Below are positions 41,413 through 50,764 of a DNA stretch of 64,000 nt, in pieces; the stretch's first letter is position 1; every line of letters starts with the position of its first letter. The position numbers and the translations under genes are program-made. The DNA lies in assembly GCF_029625315.1 (NCBI RefSeq), contig NZ_CP121110.1, positions 3,853,001 through 3,917,000 on the forward strand, written 5' to 3'. The notes below the pieces were generated by a model, which saw only the letters and a program-made list of their open reading frames with translations, made no database searches and had not been told where the DNA came from. This DNA comes from Flavobacterium ginsengisoli (lineage in GTDB: Bacteria; Bacteroidota; Bacteroidia; Flavobacteriales; Flavobacteriaceae).

Positions 41413-42432
41413 ATGATAGATAAGATAAAACAGCACATAGAGGAAGCTAAAGCCTTTAATGAGAAGAATAAAGAATCGTTAGAACAATTCCGTATTAAAT
41501 ATTTAGGAAGTAAAGGTTTGCTGAAAGAACTTTTTACTGAATTTAAAAATATTCCAAACGACCAAAAAAAGGACTTTGGACAAGTTATAAATACTTTAAA
41601 AGCTGTTGCTGAAGAAAAAGTAAGAGTTATTCAGGAAGAACTTGAAAGTAAAGAAGAATCAAAAGGTATTTTTGGAGATTTAACGCGTGCGGCAGAACCC
41701 GTAATTATTGGTTCTCGTCACCCAATTTCTATCGTTAAAAATCAAATCATCGATATTTTTGCTAATATCGGATTTAACGTTTCTGAAGGACCAGAAATCG
41801 AAGATGATTGGCACAACTTTACCGCATTAAACTTGCCAGAATATCACCCAGCACGCGATATGCAGGATACGTTTTTCATTCAGACCAATCCTGATGTGTT
41901 GTTGCGTACGCATACATCATCTGTTCAGGTGCGTTATATGGAAAATCATAAACCGCCAATTCGTACAATTTCTCCAGGACGCGTTTTCCGTAACGAAGCG
42001 ATTTCATCTCGTTCACACTGTATTTTCCATCAAGTGGAAGGATTGTACATTGACAAAGATGTTTCTTTTGCCGATTTGAAACAAACGTTACTTTATTTCA
42101 CAAAAGAAATGTTCGGAAAATCTAAAATTCGCCTTCGTCCGTCATATTTCCCATTTACAGAGCCAAGTGCCGAAATTGATATTTATTGGGGATTAAAAAC
42201 GGAAACTGATTACAGAATTACAAAAGGAACTGGTTGGTTAGAAATTGGAGGTTGCGGAATGGTAGATCCAAACGTTTTGAAAAACTGTGATATCAATCCA
42301 GATGAATACAACGGATTTGCTTTCGGAATGGGAGTAGAGCGTATTGCAATGCTTTTATACCAAATTGGCGATATTCGTATGTTCTACGAAAATGATGTTC
42401 GTTTCTTAGAGCAGTTTAAAGCAAATATTTAA
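41413..42432 (+). CDS. pheS: Phenylalanine-tRNA ligase alpha subunit
   Basis: Charges tRNA-Phe as an alpha2-beta2 enzyme in the cytoplasm. 339 residues, normal length. N-terminal coiled coil (1-85), then the class II core: motif 2 GRVFRNEAISSRSHCIFHQVEG, split here as GRVFRNEAI and HCIFHQVEGLYID, substrate loop FRPSYFPFTEPSAEID-like RPSYFPFTEPSAEIDIYW, and motif 3 GFAFGMGVERIAML. The beta subunit is not in the window; separate pheS and pheT are normal in this phylum. No frameshift. Confidence 0.97.
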   Translation: MIDKIKQHIEEAKAFNEKNKESLEQFRIKYLGSKGLLKELFTEFKNIPNDQKKDFGQVINTLKAVAEEKVRVIQEELESKEESKGIFGDLTRAAEPVIIGSRHPISIVKNQIIDIFANIGFNVSEGPEIEDDWHNFTALNLPEYHPARDMQDTFFIQTNPDVLLRTHTSSVQVRYMENHKPPIRTISPGRVFRNEAISSRSHCIFHQVEGLYIDKDVSFADLKQTLLYFTKEMFGKSKIRLRPSYFPFTEPSAEIDIYWGLKTETDYRITKGTGWLEIGGCGMVDPNVLKNCDINPDEYNGFAFGMGVERIAMLLYQIGDIRMFYENDVRFLEQFKANI

Positions 42433-42451
42433 TTTAAGTCATAAAGTTGTA

Positions 42452-42500
42452 AAGTCGAAAGTCAAAAGTCTCAGAGTGATGGCTTTTGACTTTCGACTTT
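42452..42500. repeat. Hairpin repeat after pheS
   Basis: AAGTCGAAAGTCAAAAG pairs with CTTTTGACTTTCGACTT; may act as a terminator for pheS. Confidence 0.6.
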
Positions 42501-42523
42501 CGACTTTAAAACTTTTGACTCAT

Positions 42524-42931
42524 ATGAAAAAAGATATAATAATTCCAGAAGTTGAAAACGTGTTTCTAGCCGCAGTGCAGGAATGGAGCGACGATTTTAT
42601 GGAAAAAGTATGGTACGCTTATTTAGTGAATGATAGTGATTTTAACTTAGATAGCGTAATGGTAGTTTCAAAAGCATTTGGAACTATTGATGGAGAGATG
42701 AAAAAAACGTCAATTCTGCGTCATGCTTTTGTTGAGGTTCCTTCGGTTTCTGTTGTGAAGATAGAATTAGTAGAAAAGAGCCTTTTAGCGCTTAATAACG
42801 AGTTTATGGTGACTTTCTTCATCGGAAATACTTTATACGATAAGAAGTTTATTTTTAAAGCCAATTCGCTTGACGAAAACAAAACGGAAGAAGTGCCGAT
42901 TTTGTTTGTTGAAGGAATAATGGTAAAATAA
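42524..42931 (+). CDS. Conserved hypothetical protein
   Basis: 135 residues from the ATG at 42524 (MKKDIIIPEVENVF). An upstream in-frame ATG at 42476 lies inside the hairpin repeat, so I reject it. Soluble, mixed alpha/beta, no recognised motif (VWYAYLVNDSDFNLDSVMVV, LLALNNEFMVTFFIGNTLY). Looks like a small conserved Bacteroidetes protein. A clear terminator follows at 42950-42981, so it is monocistronic or ends the pheS transcript. Confidence 0.75.
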   Translation: MKKDIIIPEVENVFLAAVQEWSDDFMEKVWYAYLVNDSDFNLDSVMVVSKAFGTIDGEMKKTSILRHAFVEVPSVSVVKIELVEKSLLALNNEFMVTFFIGNTLYDKKFIFKANSLDENKTEEVPILFVEGIMVK

Positions 42932-42949
42932 GAAATTCTAAGAATTACT

Positions 42950-42981
42950 ATTAAATCACGATCCTCTATGGTCGTGATTTT
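42950..42981 (+). terminator. Rho-independent terminator
   Basis: AAATCACGA / TCGTGATTTTTT hairpin. Confidence 0.8.
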
Positions 42982-43012
42982 TTATTTAAAAAAATAGTTG
43001 TCAATTTTTCGG

Positions 43013-43044
43013 TTGCAGAAGGCTTTCGTTCAAAAGTACTTTTG
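43013..43044 (+). promoter_or_regulatory. Promoter of the PEP-mutase-like gene
   Basis: TTG (43013-43015), 21 bases, TACTTTTG (43037-43044), 21 bases before the start codon. Confidence 0.6.
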
Positions 43045-43065
43045 TCAAAACTAAAAGAGTAAAAT

Positions 43066-43843
43066 ATGACAACAAGATTTGAAGAATTCAAAAAACTGCA
43101 CTATAATGAAATTCCGCTTTTACTTGGAAATGTTTGGAATGTTCAAAGTGCGTTGCAATATGAAAAATTAGGATTTAAAGCGCTTGGAACTTCAAGTGCG
43201 ACAATTGCTTCTGATTTAGGTTATGAAGATGGCGAAAATATGCCTTTTGAGGATTATTTTTTTATGATTCGAAGAATAAAATCGGCTGTAAAAATTCCTT
43301 TAAGTATAGATTTGGAAGCTGGTTATGGTGATACTGTTGAGGAAATAGTTGCAAATATTTTGAGATTGCATGAAATTGGAATAGTTGGAATTAATATTGA
43401 AGATTCGGTTGTTATCAACTCAAAAAGAGAAATAACAGAAACGGAATCTTTTGCAGACAAAATTAAAATCAATCGCAGAAAACTTAAAAAAGAAAGACAT
43501 CGGCATGTTTATAAATGTACGTTCTGATGTATTTCTTTTGGATTTTCCGAACAAAATAGAAGAATCTAAATACAGATTAAAACAATATGAAATGGCTGGC
43601 GTTGACGGTATTTTTCTTCCGTGTATTACAAATGAAAATGATATAAAGGAAATTGCTGAAACGACAAAACTACCCCTAAATGTAATGTGTATGCCTAATC
43701 TTCCTAATTTTGAAAAGCTAACTTTATTAGGAGTAAAGCGTATTAGTATAGGGAATTTTGCAAATGCCTTTCTAAATAAACAATTAGAAAAAGTTACTTT
43801 ACAGTTACTGGAAAGAAATAGTTTTTCTCCCATTTTTGAATAA
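43066..43843 (+). CDS. Isocitrate lyase/PEP mutase family protein (frameshifted)
   Basis: Cytoplasmic (beta/alpha)8 enzyme of the PEP-mutase superfamily, acting on C-C or C-P bonds of 2-oxo acids. Motifs: GTSSATIASDLGYEDG, the metal-binding SIDLEAGYGD, and GINIEDSV. The KKCGH motif of true isocitrate lyase is absent. An extra base in GCAGAC (43453-43458) breaks it; corrected it reads ESFAAKLKSIAENL and is 258 residues long. The ada gene starts seven bases after the stop, so the two are co-transcribed. Exact reaction unknown. Confidence 0.85.
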
Positions 43844-43849
43844 TTGGTT

Positions 43850-44896
43850 ATGGAACTTACAGATGATATAATGTATCAGGCCGCCGTAAATAAAGACACT
43901 TCTTTTGAAGGAGTATTTTTTACTGCAGTTAAAACAACTGGCATATTTTGCAGACCAACTTGTACAGCTAGAAAACCAAAAAGAGAAAATGTAGAATTTT
44001 TTACCAGTTCAAAAGAAGCTGTTTTAAAAGGATATCGACCTTGTAAAGTTTGCTTTCCATTAGAAAAATATAATGAGACGCCTGATTTTATAAAAGAGAT
44101 TTTAAAAGAGCTTTCAGAAAATCCAGCTCTAAAATTCAAAGATGCCGATTTAATCCAACGCGGAATTGAACCAAGTAAAATGCGACGATGGTTTTTAAAA
44201 AATCATAAGATTACATTTCAAGCTTATCAAAGAATGTTTCGTATTAATATCGCTTTCAAAAAAATAAAAGAAGGAGAAAGTATTACTTCAACAGCTTTTG
44301 ACACGGGTTATGAATCTTTGAGCGGTTTTAATGATTCTTTTAAATCGATATTTGGCTTTTCTCCTAAAAATAGCAAAGTGCAAAATATAATTGATCTCAA
44401 AAGAATAGAAACTCCGCTCGGAACGATGTATGTCTGTGCAGTAAAAGAAGGAGTTTGTTTGCTTGAATTCACAGACAGAAAAATGCTGGAGACAGAATTT
44501 AAGTCATTGGCAAAAAGATTGAATGCTTCAATTATTCAGGGAGATAATATCCATTTTGAAATTTTAGAAGAACAGTTAAAAGAATATTTTGAAGGAAAGA
44601 GAAAGAAATTTACAGTGCCGATTTTCTCTCCAGGATCTGATTTTCAAAATAAAGTTTGGACAACACTGCAAAATATACCTTATGGAGCCGTGAGAACATA
44701 TAAAGAGCAGTCTATTGCCATTAATAAACCAGAAGCAATTAGAGCTGTAGCTAATGCAAATGGAGCGAACAGAATTTCGATACTTATTCCGTGTCATCGG
44801 GTTATAGGTTCAAATGGAGAGCTAACAGGATATGGAGGCGGATTATGGCGCAAGCAATGGCTTTTGGAACTGGAGAAAAAGAATGCTGAAAGATAG
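43850..44896 (+). CDS. ada: Ada-type bifunctional methylated-DNA--cysteine methyltransferase and regulator
   Basis: Repairs alkylated DNA and activates its own regulon. N-terminal Ada zinc domain with the phosphotriester-accepting Cys in GIFCRPTCTARKP and the second Cys pair in RPCKVCFP; AraC-type HTH (about 110-180, AYQRMFRINIAFKKIKEG, FDTGYESLSGFNDSF); C-terminal O6-methylguanine methyltransferase with PCHRVIGSNG and GYGGGLWRKQ. Start at ATG 43850; 348 residues. Follows the PEP-mutase-like gene by seven bases. No frameshift. Confidence 0.93.
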   Translation: MELTDDIMYQAAVNKDTSFEGVFFTAVKTTGIFCRPTCTARKPKRENVEFFTSSKEAVLKGYRPCKVCFPLEKYNETPDFIKEILKELSENPALKFKDADLIQRGIEPSKMRRWFLKNHKITFQAYQRMFRINIAFKKIKEGESITSTAFDTGYESLSGFNDSFKSIFGFSPKNSKVQNIIDLKRIETPLGTMYVCAVKEGVCLLEFTDRKMLETEFKSLAKRLNASIIQGDNIHFEILEEQLKEYFEGKRKKFTVPIFSPGSDFQNKVWTTLQNIPYGAVRTYKEQSIAINKPEAIRAVANANGANRISILIPCHRVIGSNGELTGYGGGLWRKQWLLELEKKNAER

Positions 44897-44946
44897 AGGA
44901 AAGGAGAAAGAGGCAGGAAGCAAGAGTAAAGATTTTTATTTCAAGA

Positions 44947-44985
44947 TAAAAAAAGAGCCAAACTGAATTAGTCTTGGCTCTTTAT
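44947..44985. terminator. Bidirectional terminator
   Basis: AAAAAAGAGCCAA / TTGGCTCTTTATT hairpin between convergent ada and gpsA. Confidence 0.75.
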
Positions 44986-45036
44986 TCTATATTCTTTAAT
45001 AAGGTCTTTTCTTTTGTCTCTTTTCACTAAAAAAAC

Positions 45037-46033
45037 TTAATCCAAAGACTCAGTCAATTTCTTGAAAACCGTTTTAGCATCTTTTCCTTCGTATAAAACG
45101 GCATAAACAGCATCGATAATTGGTGTTTTAGCTCCGTAACCTTGATTTAGTTTATAAGCACTTTTTGTTGCATAATAACCTTCGGCAACCATACTCATTT
45201 CCATCATGGCACTTTTTACGGTGTAACCTTTTCCAATCATATTTCCAAACATTCTATTTCTAGAGAAAACAGAATATCCTGTAACCAATAAATCGCCTAG
45301 ATAAGCAGAATCATTAATGTTACGTTTCATTCGGTGCACTTTTCTGATGAATTTCTTCATTTCGCGAATAGCGTTACTCATTAAAACCGATTGAAAGTTA
45401 TCGCCATAACCTAAACCATGTGCAATTCCGGCAACAATAGAATAAATGTTTTTTAGCATTGCAAGCATATTCAGTTCCGATGATATCGTCTGAAATTTTT
45501 GCTTTAATATAATTTCCAGAAAGTGATTTTGCTACAACTTTAGCTTTATCAGGGTCGCCACAAGCAATCGTCAAATATGAAAGTCTTTCTAAAGCTACTT
45601 CTTCTGCGTGACAAGGTCCTGTAATAACTCCAATATTGTAATATGGAATGTCGTATTGAATATGGAAATGTTCGCCAACAATTAAACTAGTTTCAGGAAC
45701 AATTCCTTTAATCGCAGAAAAAATAATTTTATCTGATAAAGAAATCGTCATGTTTTTTAATTCGGCATCTAAGAAAGCTGATGGAATTGCAAAAATGATA
45801 TAATCTGCATATTCTATCGCTTCGTTTATATTATTGGTTAATTTGAGTTTTTTGGTGTCAAATTCAACAGAACTTAAATAGTTTGGATTGTGTTTGAATT
45901 TCTCGATATGCTCGATAGCGGCATCATTGCGCATGTACCACGAAATTTCAGAAAGATTTACACATAACATTTTTGCAATTGCCGTTGCCCAGCTTCCTCC
46001 ACCAATCACTGCAAATTTTAAATTTTCGCTCAT
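45037..46033 (-). CDS. gpsA: Glycerol-3-phosphate dehydrogenase [NAD(P)+] (frameshifted)
   Basis: Makes sn-glycerol-3-phosphate for phospholipid synthesis. Rossmann start AVIGGGSWATAIAKML, then ITGPCHAEEVALERL and SDDIIGTEYA; the C-terminal helical domain has GLGYGDNFQSVLM and GDLLVTGYSVFSRNR. GCAAGC at 45461-45466 (GCTTGC on the coding strand) has one extra base; without it the sequence reads EYAAMLKNIYSIVAGI, giving 331 residues, the normal length. Promoter box TACTTTTG at 46052-46059. Confidence 0.95.
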
Positions 46034-46051
46034 TATTTTAATAATTTAAAA

Positions 46052-46059
46052 CAAAAGTA
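46052..46059 (-). promoter_or_regulatory. -7 box of gpsA
   Basis: Minus-strand TACTTTTG, 18 bases before the start codon. Confidence 0.55.
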
Positions 46060-46385
46060 CTTAATAATGTGCTAATAAAGCAAAATCTGCTTTAAGAAAT
46101 TTTGAAAACACGCTTTAATTGCAATGACTTTCAAGAAGTTTAAGAATAAAAATATTTTTTTTAATAGCTAAACAATAAAATGATCTCACTTGCGTTATAA
46201 CAATTTATAAATTAGAATTTTAATGAATTTAAAAAAAATTGAGTTAGTTAGTTTTGTTTTAGTATTTTGAAAAGGCGTTCCTAAACTTGTTAAGAACGCC
46301 TTTTTTAATGAAATTCCAATAAAAAAATTCCAAATTCCAAAAGTTTAAAATTGGGATTTGGAATTTTTAAAATTTGGAATTTATC
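46060..46385. other. Gene-free gap with an orphan terminator hairpin
   Basis: Holds AAAAGGCGTTC / GAACGCCTTTTTT (46271-46306) and an AAATTCCAAATTCC / GGAATTTGGAATTT repeat (46326-46382) that can terminate the alcohol dehydrogenase gene. The first hairpin belongs to no ORF; a small RNA ending there is possible. Confidence 0.45.
46271..46306 (+). terminator. Orphan rho-independent terminator
   Basis: AAAAGGCGTTC stem, T6 tail; the nearest plus-strand gene ends more than 1.3 kb upstream. Confidence 0.6.
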
Positions 46386-47543
46386 TTAATATGAAAGTTC
46401 AACAATAGATCTTACTTTATCTAAAGTTATTAATTGTTTTTCTCCTAAACCTTTCCAACCTCTTTCTTCAAAACGATTTACGATAAAATCGGCTGTTTTA
46501 GAATAATCTTCTGTGTACTGAGAAAGTTTAGTATCCATTCCCATTGTATGAAAAAATTCAACAGTTTTGTTAATGGCTTCTTTTGCCACTTCTTCGTCAG
46601 AACCAGTTAGATTGAAAATTCTTCTTCCGTATTGCGCCAGTTTTTCTTTTTTGCTTTCAAACATTACATGATACAAACTTGGACCAATAATAGCCAAAGT
46701 TCTCGCGTGATCAATTTCGTAAAGCGCTGTCAATTCATGGCCAATCATGTGTGTTGCCCAATCGCTTGGAACACCTTTCTGAATTAATCCGTTTAAAGCC
46801 ATTGTACAGCTCCACATAAAATTAGAAGCCAAAGTATAATCGGTTGGGTTTTTTACAACGCCTGGACCAACTTGAATTAGAGTCTGTAAAATTCCTTCGG
46901 CAATTCTATCCTGAAGAAAAGCATCAGTTGGATACGTTAAATATTGTTCCATTACGTGTGTGTAAGCATCTACAACACCATTTTCGATTTGTCTTTTTGG
47001 TAAAGACGAAATTACTGTAGGATCACAGATTGAAAACTGCGGAAATAAAGCACTTCCTCCAGAAGATAATTTCTCTTGAGTTGCTTCAATTGTTACCACA
47101 TATCCAGAATTCATTTCGCTTCCCGTTGCTGGCAGCGTTAATACAGTTCCAAATGGCATTGCATTTTCTTTAATCAAAATCCTTTTTTGAAGAATGTCAA
47201 TCGGATTTCCTTCAAAATTTACAGCCGCTGAAATAAATTTAACGCCATCAATTACAGATCCACCACCAACAGCAAGAATAAAATCGATTTTTTCTGCTTT
47301 GATCACATCAACGGCTTTCAGTAAAGTTTCAAATCTTGGATTTGGTTCGATTCCGCCAAATTCTACAATTTCAAAACCTTTAAGATTATTGATTACCTGA
47401 TCGTAAATTCCGTTTTTGAAAATACTTCCGCCACCATAAGCCAAAAGCACTTTTGCTCCTTTTGGAACTAAAGTAGAAAGTTTTTCAATTTGTCCTTTTC
47501 CGAAAACTAAATTCGTCGGATTGTATAATTCAAAGTTTAGCAT
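46386..47543 (-). CDS. Iron-containing alcohol dehydrogenase, YqhD/BDH-like
   Basis: 385 residues, cytoplasmic NAD(P)H-dependent aldehyde/alcohol oxidoreductase. Nucleotide binding LAVGGGSVIDGVKF; metal ligands in DAYTHVMEQYL and MIGHELTALYEIDHARTLA, giving the Asp and three His of the family. TLPATGSEMNSG is also typical. Length and motifs agree with E. coli YqhD, which reduces short aldehydes and protects against lipid-peroxide products. It precedes a DJ-1-like gene on the other side, another carbonyl-stress gene. No frameshift. Confidence 0.88.
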   Translation of the reverse strand: MLNFELYNPTNLVFGKGQIEKLSTLVPKGAKVLLAYGGGSIFKNGIYDQVINNLKGFEIVEFGGIEPNPRFETLLKAVDVIKAEKIDFILAVGGGSVIDGVKFISAAVNFEGNPIDILQKRILIKENAMPFGTVLTLPATGSEMNSGYVVTIEATQEKLSSGGSALFPQFSICDPTVISSLPKRQIENGVVDAYTHVMEQYLTYPTDAFLQDRIAEGILQTLIQVGPGVVKNPTDYTLASNFMWSCTMALNGLIQKGVPSDWATHMIGHELTALYEIDHARTLAIIGPSLYHVMFESKKEKLAQYGRRIFNLTGSDEEVAKEAINKTVEFFHTMGMDTKLSQYTEDYSKTADFIVNRFEERGWKGLGEKQLITLDKVRSIVELSY

Positions 47544-47723
47544 TTTTTTTAGGTTCTAAGATGCTAAGGTTCTGAGGTTCTAAGTTTTTTGTTGAAACGT
47601 AGATTCTCAGAACTTAACATTGTGATTGATTAATTTTTATTTGTAATTAGTGAATAAGAGATTGAGTTTTTTTAGGTTTTTAGAAGAACTTAGAACCTTA
47701 GTATCTCAGTCCCTCAGTCCCTT
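47544..47723. repeat. CTAAG/GTTCTAAG dispersed repeat
   Basis: 47550-47590 and 47670-47720 hold degenerate inverted units of GGTTCTAAG and CTTAGAACC between the two minus-strand genes; similar units at 2937-2966. Confidence 0.5.
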
Positions 47724-48485
47724 TTATTTCAATTCTTGTAGCAATTTTGCAGCTACCAATTTAGATGAAGCTGGGTTTTGGCCCGTGATTAAAAGTCCGT
47801 CGGCAACAGCATAAGGCTGCCAGTTTGCGCCTTTAGAAAAAATTGCTCCGTTTGATGCTAAGGCATCTTCCAATAAAAACGGAACTACTTTTGTCAATCC
47901 AACAGCTTCTTCTTCTTCATTAGTGAAACCGGTTACTTTTTTACCTTTTACTAAATATTCGCCTTTTACTTTTACGTTTTTCAAGACGGCAGGGGCGTGA
48001 CATACAAAAGCGACTGGTTTATTGTGTGTGTAAAAAGATTCAATTAAAGCAATTGAACTTTTATCTTCAACCAAATCCCAAAGCGGACCATGACCTCCTG
48101 GATAAAATACAGCATCGTAATCTTTTTGGTTAACTGTAGAAAGTTTTAGTGTGTTTTTTAATTTTTCTTGTAAAACTTTATCAGCATCAAAACGTTTGGT
48201 GTCTTCAGTTGCCGAAGCGGGATCGGCACTTTTTGGATCAATCGGGGGTTGGCCTCCAAGAGGAGATGCAATTGTAATTTCAACTCCTTGATCTAAAAGT
48301 TCATAATATGGCGCAGCAAATTCTTCTGACCAGAATCCTGTTTTTTCTCCTGTATTGCCCAGTTTGTCATTGCTGGTTACAACAAATAATACCTTTTTCA
48401 TACTCTTTTTATTTGATTTTTGAGCTTCAGCAGAAATGCTTACAGCTGTAAATGCAGTTATTGCGAATAGTGTTATTTTTTTCAT
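47724..48485 (-). CDS. DJ-1/PfpI superfamily protein with signal peptide (Hsp31-like)
   Basis: 253 residues. Sec signal peptide (FAITAFTAVSISAEAQ), so probably periplasmic, unusual for Hsp31/glyoxalase III relatives. The catalytic nucleophile Cys is in VAFVCHAPAVL, preceded by YPGGHGPLWDL. Related proteins act as chaperones or glyoxalases/deglycases. The divergent LysR regulator starts 87 bases away and probably controls it. An internal Met (residue 29, MKKVLFVV) could give a cytoplasmic form. No frameshift. Confidence 0.85.
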   Translation of the reverse strand: MKKITLFAITAFTAVSISAEAQKSNKKSMKKVLFVVTSNDKLGNTGEKTGFWSEEFAAPYYELLDQGVEITIASPLGGQPPIDPKSADPASATEDTKRFDADKVLQEKLKNTLKLSTVNQKDYDAVFYPGGHGPLWDLVEDKSSIALIESFYTHNKPVAFVCHAPAVLKNVKVKGEYLVKGKKVTGFTNEEEEAVGLTKVVPFLLEDALASNGAIFSKGANWQPYAVADGLLITGQNPASSKLVAAKLLQELK

Positions 48486-48571
48486 ATGTATTAAATTTTG
48501 AACAAATTTACAGCTAATGTGATATCAGTAAAAATAAAATAAACTATGTTTGTTATAAATAAATTTATATC

Positions 48572-49477
48572 ATGGTAAATCTAGAATGGTACAGAACTTT
48601 TAAAGCAGTTTACAAAAACGGTAATTTTTCAGTGGCTGCGAAGGAATTATTTATGAGTCAGCCTGCGGTTAGTCAGCAGATTTCAATGCTTGAAGCACAC
48701 GTGGGAAATAAATTGTTCAATCGGAAATCTAAAGGAGTAGAACCAACCGAATACGCTAAGTTACTGAATAATTTGATAATAGACGCATTAGATCGTCTCG
48801 AAAGTGTTGAAGTTGGCTTTAGAGCAAAAGCTGAAAATGCAAACAGATTAATTTCTGTCGGAATTTCAAAACATCTTTTTGACTGCGTTGGCAATCTATT
48901 AATTGCTAAGTTTGATTTAATCGATTTTACTTTTGCAGAAAACGATGAACTTTTTGCATTGGTGGATGCTAAAAAATTAGACTTTGCTATAACAACAAAA
49001 AGATTTGACACTTTTGATACTACTTATGAAATTGTCGGAAAAATAAAATTGATTTTGGTTGCTCCAGTAAGTTTAGATATAACCGAATTTCGCCAAAAAT
49101 TAAAAGCAGACAATTATACAGAAATAGAGCAATGGCTGAATACGCAGAAATGGTATAGTCATGACGCACGTATTCCGCATATAAAATTATTTTGGTCGCA
49201 TGCTTTCAATAAAAAAAGACCTTCTATGGTGCCTAATTACATTATTCCTTCAGAATCTGAAATGCTTAGGCTTTTATCTAAAAATGATGGAGTTGTCGCT
49301 ACTTGGAACTGTAACGCAAGAAATTTTATCAAGGAAAATAAGTTGCAGTTGTTATGGAACAGTTTTCATGTGCCAGAAGAATTTGTGTATTTATTAGCTC
49401 CAAAAAATAATAACTTAAAGTCATTTTTTGATATTATTGAAAAAGAACTGAAATTGTTTTTTGGAAATAGATTGTAG
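48572..49477 (+). CDS. LysR family transcriptional regulator
   Basis: 301 residues. N-terminal winged helix (YKNGNFSVAAKELFMSQPAV, then SQQISMLEAHVGNKLF), then an effector-binding domain (from about 90). Divergent from the DJ-1-like gene across 87 bases, the standard layout of a LysR regulator and its target. The effector is unknown; an aldehyde or oxidative signal would fit the neighbours. No frameshift. Confidence 0.88.
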   Translation: MVNLEWYRTFKAVYKNGNFSVAAKELFMSQPAVSQQISMLEAHVGNKLFNRKSKGVEPTEYAKLLNNLIIDALDRLESVEVGFRAKAENANRLISVGISKHLFDCVGNLLIAKFDLIDFTFAENDELFALVDAKKLDFAITTKRFDTFDTTYEIVGKIKLILVAPVSLDITEFRQKLKADNYTEIEQWLNTQKWYSHDARIPHIKLFWSHAFNKKRPSMVPNYIIPSESEMLRLLSKNDGVVATWNCNARNFIKENKLQLLWNSFHVPEEFVYLLAPKNNNLKSFFDIIEKELKLFFGNRL

Positions 49478-49576
49478 TTTTTTTATTTTTATTAATTGAA
49501 ATTCAGGTGTTTAATGGCCTTTGTGGAAAAAAATAACTTTGAGTTCAGTAAATTAACTTCTAAAACTAGATTGATT

Positions 49577-49945
49577 ATGAGAAAGATTGCAACATTTTTG
49601 GTACTTGTAACAGTTTTATATACTAGTAATTCATGCAGTAAGCATGATGACGAAGCTATTGTAGATTGTTTTGGAGATTCTATATTAACAGAATTAAAGC
49701 ATTCGACAGATGGTACAAATTCAAAAATAATAAATTACTCCATTCAATATGGTGGAAGCAATACCATAACTTCAGTAAAATGGACTTTTGGAGATGGAAA
49801 AACAGAAACCATAAATACTTCGACCGGTGCTGTGTCTCATACTTATAGTGCCGCAGGAACTTTTGAAGTTAAAGCAGATGTAACGATAAAAAAAGGCGAT
49901 GGGAGTTGTACTGTTAGCCCAAAGAAAAGTGTAACGGTGAACTAA
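49577..49945 (+). CDS. Small PKD-domain lipoprotein
   Basis: 122 residues from the ATG at 49577 (MRKIATFLVLVTV), which starts the signal peptide; the longer frame from 49496 would bury it. Lipobox TSNSC. One PKD domain: VKWTFGDGKTETINTS and VSHTYSAAGTFEVKADV. Such small PKD lipoproteins are probably surface or periplasmic binding modules. Single gene; the region after it has a long hairpin. Function unknown. Confidence 0.8.
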   Translation: MRKIATFLVLVTVLYTSNSCSKHDDEAIVDCFGDSILTELKHSTDGTNSKIINYSIQYGGSNTITSVKWTFGDGKTETINTSTGAVSHTYSAAGTFEVKADVTIKKGDGSCTVSPKKSVTVN

Positions 49946-49968
49946 AATACTGCTTGTAAAAATAGTAA

Positions 49969-50023
49969 TGAGGATCAACTTTGTAATTTATTGCGTAAGC
50001 ATAGATTACAAAGTTGGTCCTCA
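49969..50023. other. Long hairpin upstream of nrtR
   Basis: TGAGGATCAACTTTGTAAT pairs with ATTACAAAGTTGGTCCTCA over 19 positions (one G-T). The loop contains ATTGCGTAAGC, resembling the TTTGCGT half-site of the operators below. No T run follows, so it is a weak candidate for a terminator. Confidence 0.55.
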
Positions 50024-50028
50024 TTCGT

Positions 50029-50036
50029 TATATTTG
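50029..50036 (+). promoter_or_regulatory. -7 box of nrtR
   Basis: TATATTTG, 19 bases before the start codon. Confidence 0.5.
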
Positions 50037-50055
50037 TTTGATAGGATTGAGGATT

Positions 50056-50747
50056 ATGGAAAAATTACAAAATATTAGAATTGCTGTAGATGCAATTGTT
50101 TTTGGCTACAAGAACAATGGTTTATACGTGTTATTGATTGAGCAAAAATTTGGTTCGGCAGATAAATATTGGGCATTACCTGGAGGTTTGGTTAAAAATG
50201 ATGAATCTTTAAGCGATGCAGTTATTCGTGAATTACATGAAGAAACGAATGTGCAATTGACTTTTATGGAACAGCTCTATACTTTTGGAGATGATATAAA
50301 TAGAGATTCTAGAAATCGCGTTATTTCAGTTGCGTATTATGCTTTGGTTGAAGCTTCAAACTTAGAAATAAAAGCCGATACAGATGCTGAAAGAGTACAA
50401 TGGTTTAAAATTGACGAAATTCCGCCTTTAGCATTCGATCATAATTTGATTTTAAAAAAAGGTATAGAAAGATTGAAAGCGAAATTAACTTATGAGCCAA
50501 TTGGTTTCGATTTACTTCCAGATGAGTTTCTGTTTTCAGATTTGGAAAACCTTTATTGTACCATTCTAGAAAAAGAAATTGATCGCAGAAATTTTAGAAA
50601 AAAATACTAAGCTTCGGCATTTTAGAGCAAACAGATAATTTTTCACCTATAAAAAGCGGAAGACCTGCTAAATTATTTAGATTTAATAAATTGAAATATA
50701 GAGATTTAGCCTCTAAAGGTTTTCACTTCGAAATAAAGTTTGCGTAA
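50056..50747 (+). CDS. nrtR: NrtR-type NUDIX regulator of NAD metabolism (frameshifted)
   Basis: NUDIX domain (about 1-135) fused to a winged helix. Here the NUDIX box is intact (GGLVKNDESL then IRELHEETN), so it may bind or hydrolyse ADP-ribose-type ligands. I use ATG 50056 (MEKLQNIRI); the earlier frame start at 50014 runs through the hairpin. One A is missing from an A run near 50601; restored, the end reads KKILSFGILEQTDNFSPI...FEIKFA, 230 residues, stop 50747. The downstream operon of NAD salvage and ADP-ribose genes and the palindromes in between point to NrtR function. Confidence 0.87.
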
Positions 50748-50759
50748 TTTTTACACAAA
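50739..50759 (+). promoter_or_regulatory. Upstream NrtR-like operator (imperfect)
   Basis: TTTGCGT-N7-ACACAAA, overlapping the end of nrtR and starting 52 bases (about five helical turns) before the second site. Confidence 0.6.
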
Positions 50760-50764
50760 ATAAA

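Noticed and set aside
42476..42523. Longer N-terminus of the hypothetical protein after pheS
   Set aside because: The start lies in a hairpin repeat that looks like a pheS terminator.
49496..49576. Longer N-terminus of the PKD lipoprotein
   Set aside because: It would place the signal peptide inside the protein.
50014..50055. Upstream start for nrtR
   Set aside because: It runs through the hairpin and promoter box; the ATG at 50056 gives the normal NUDIX N-terminus.
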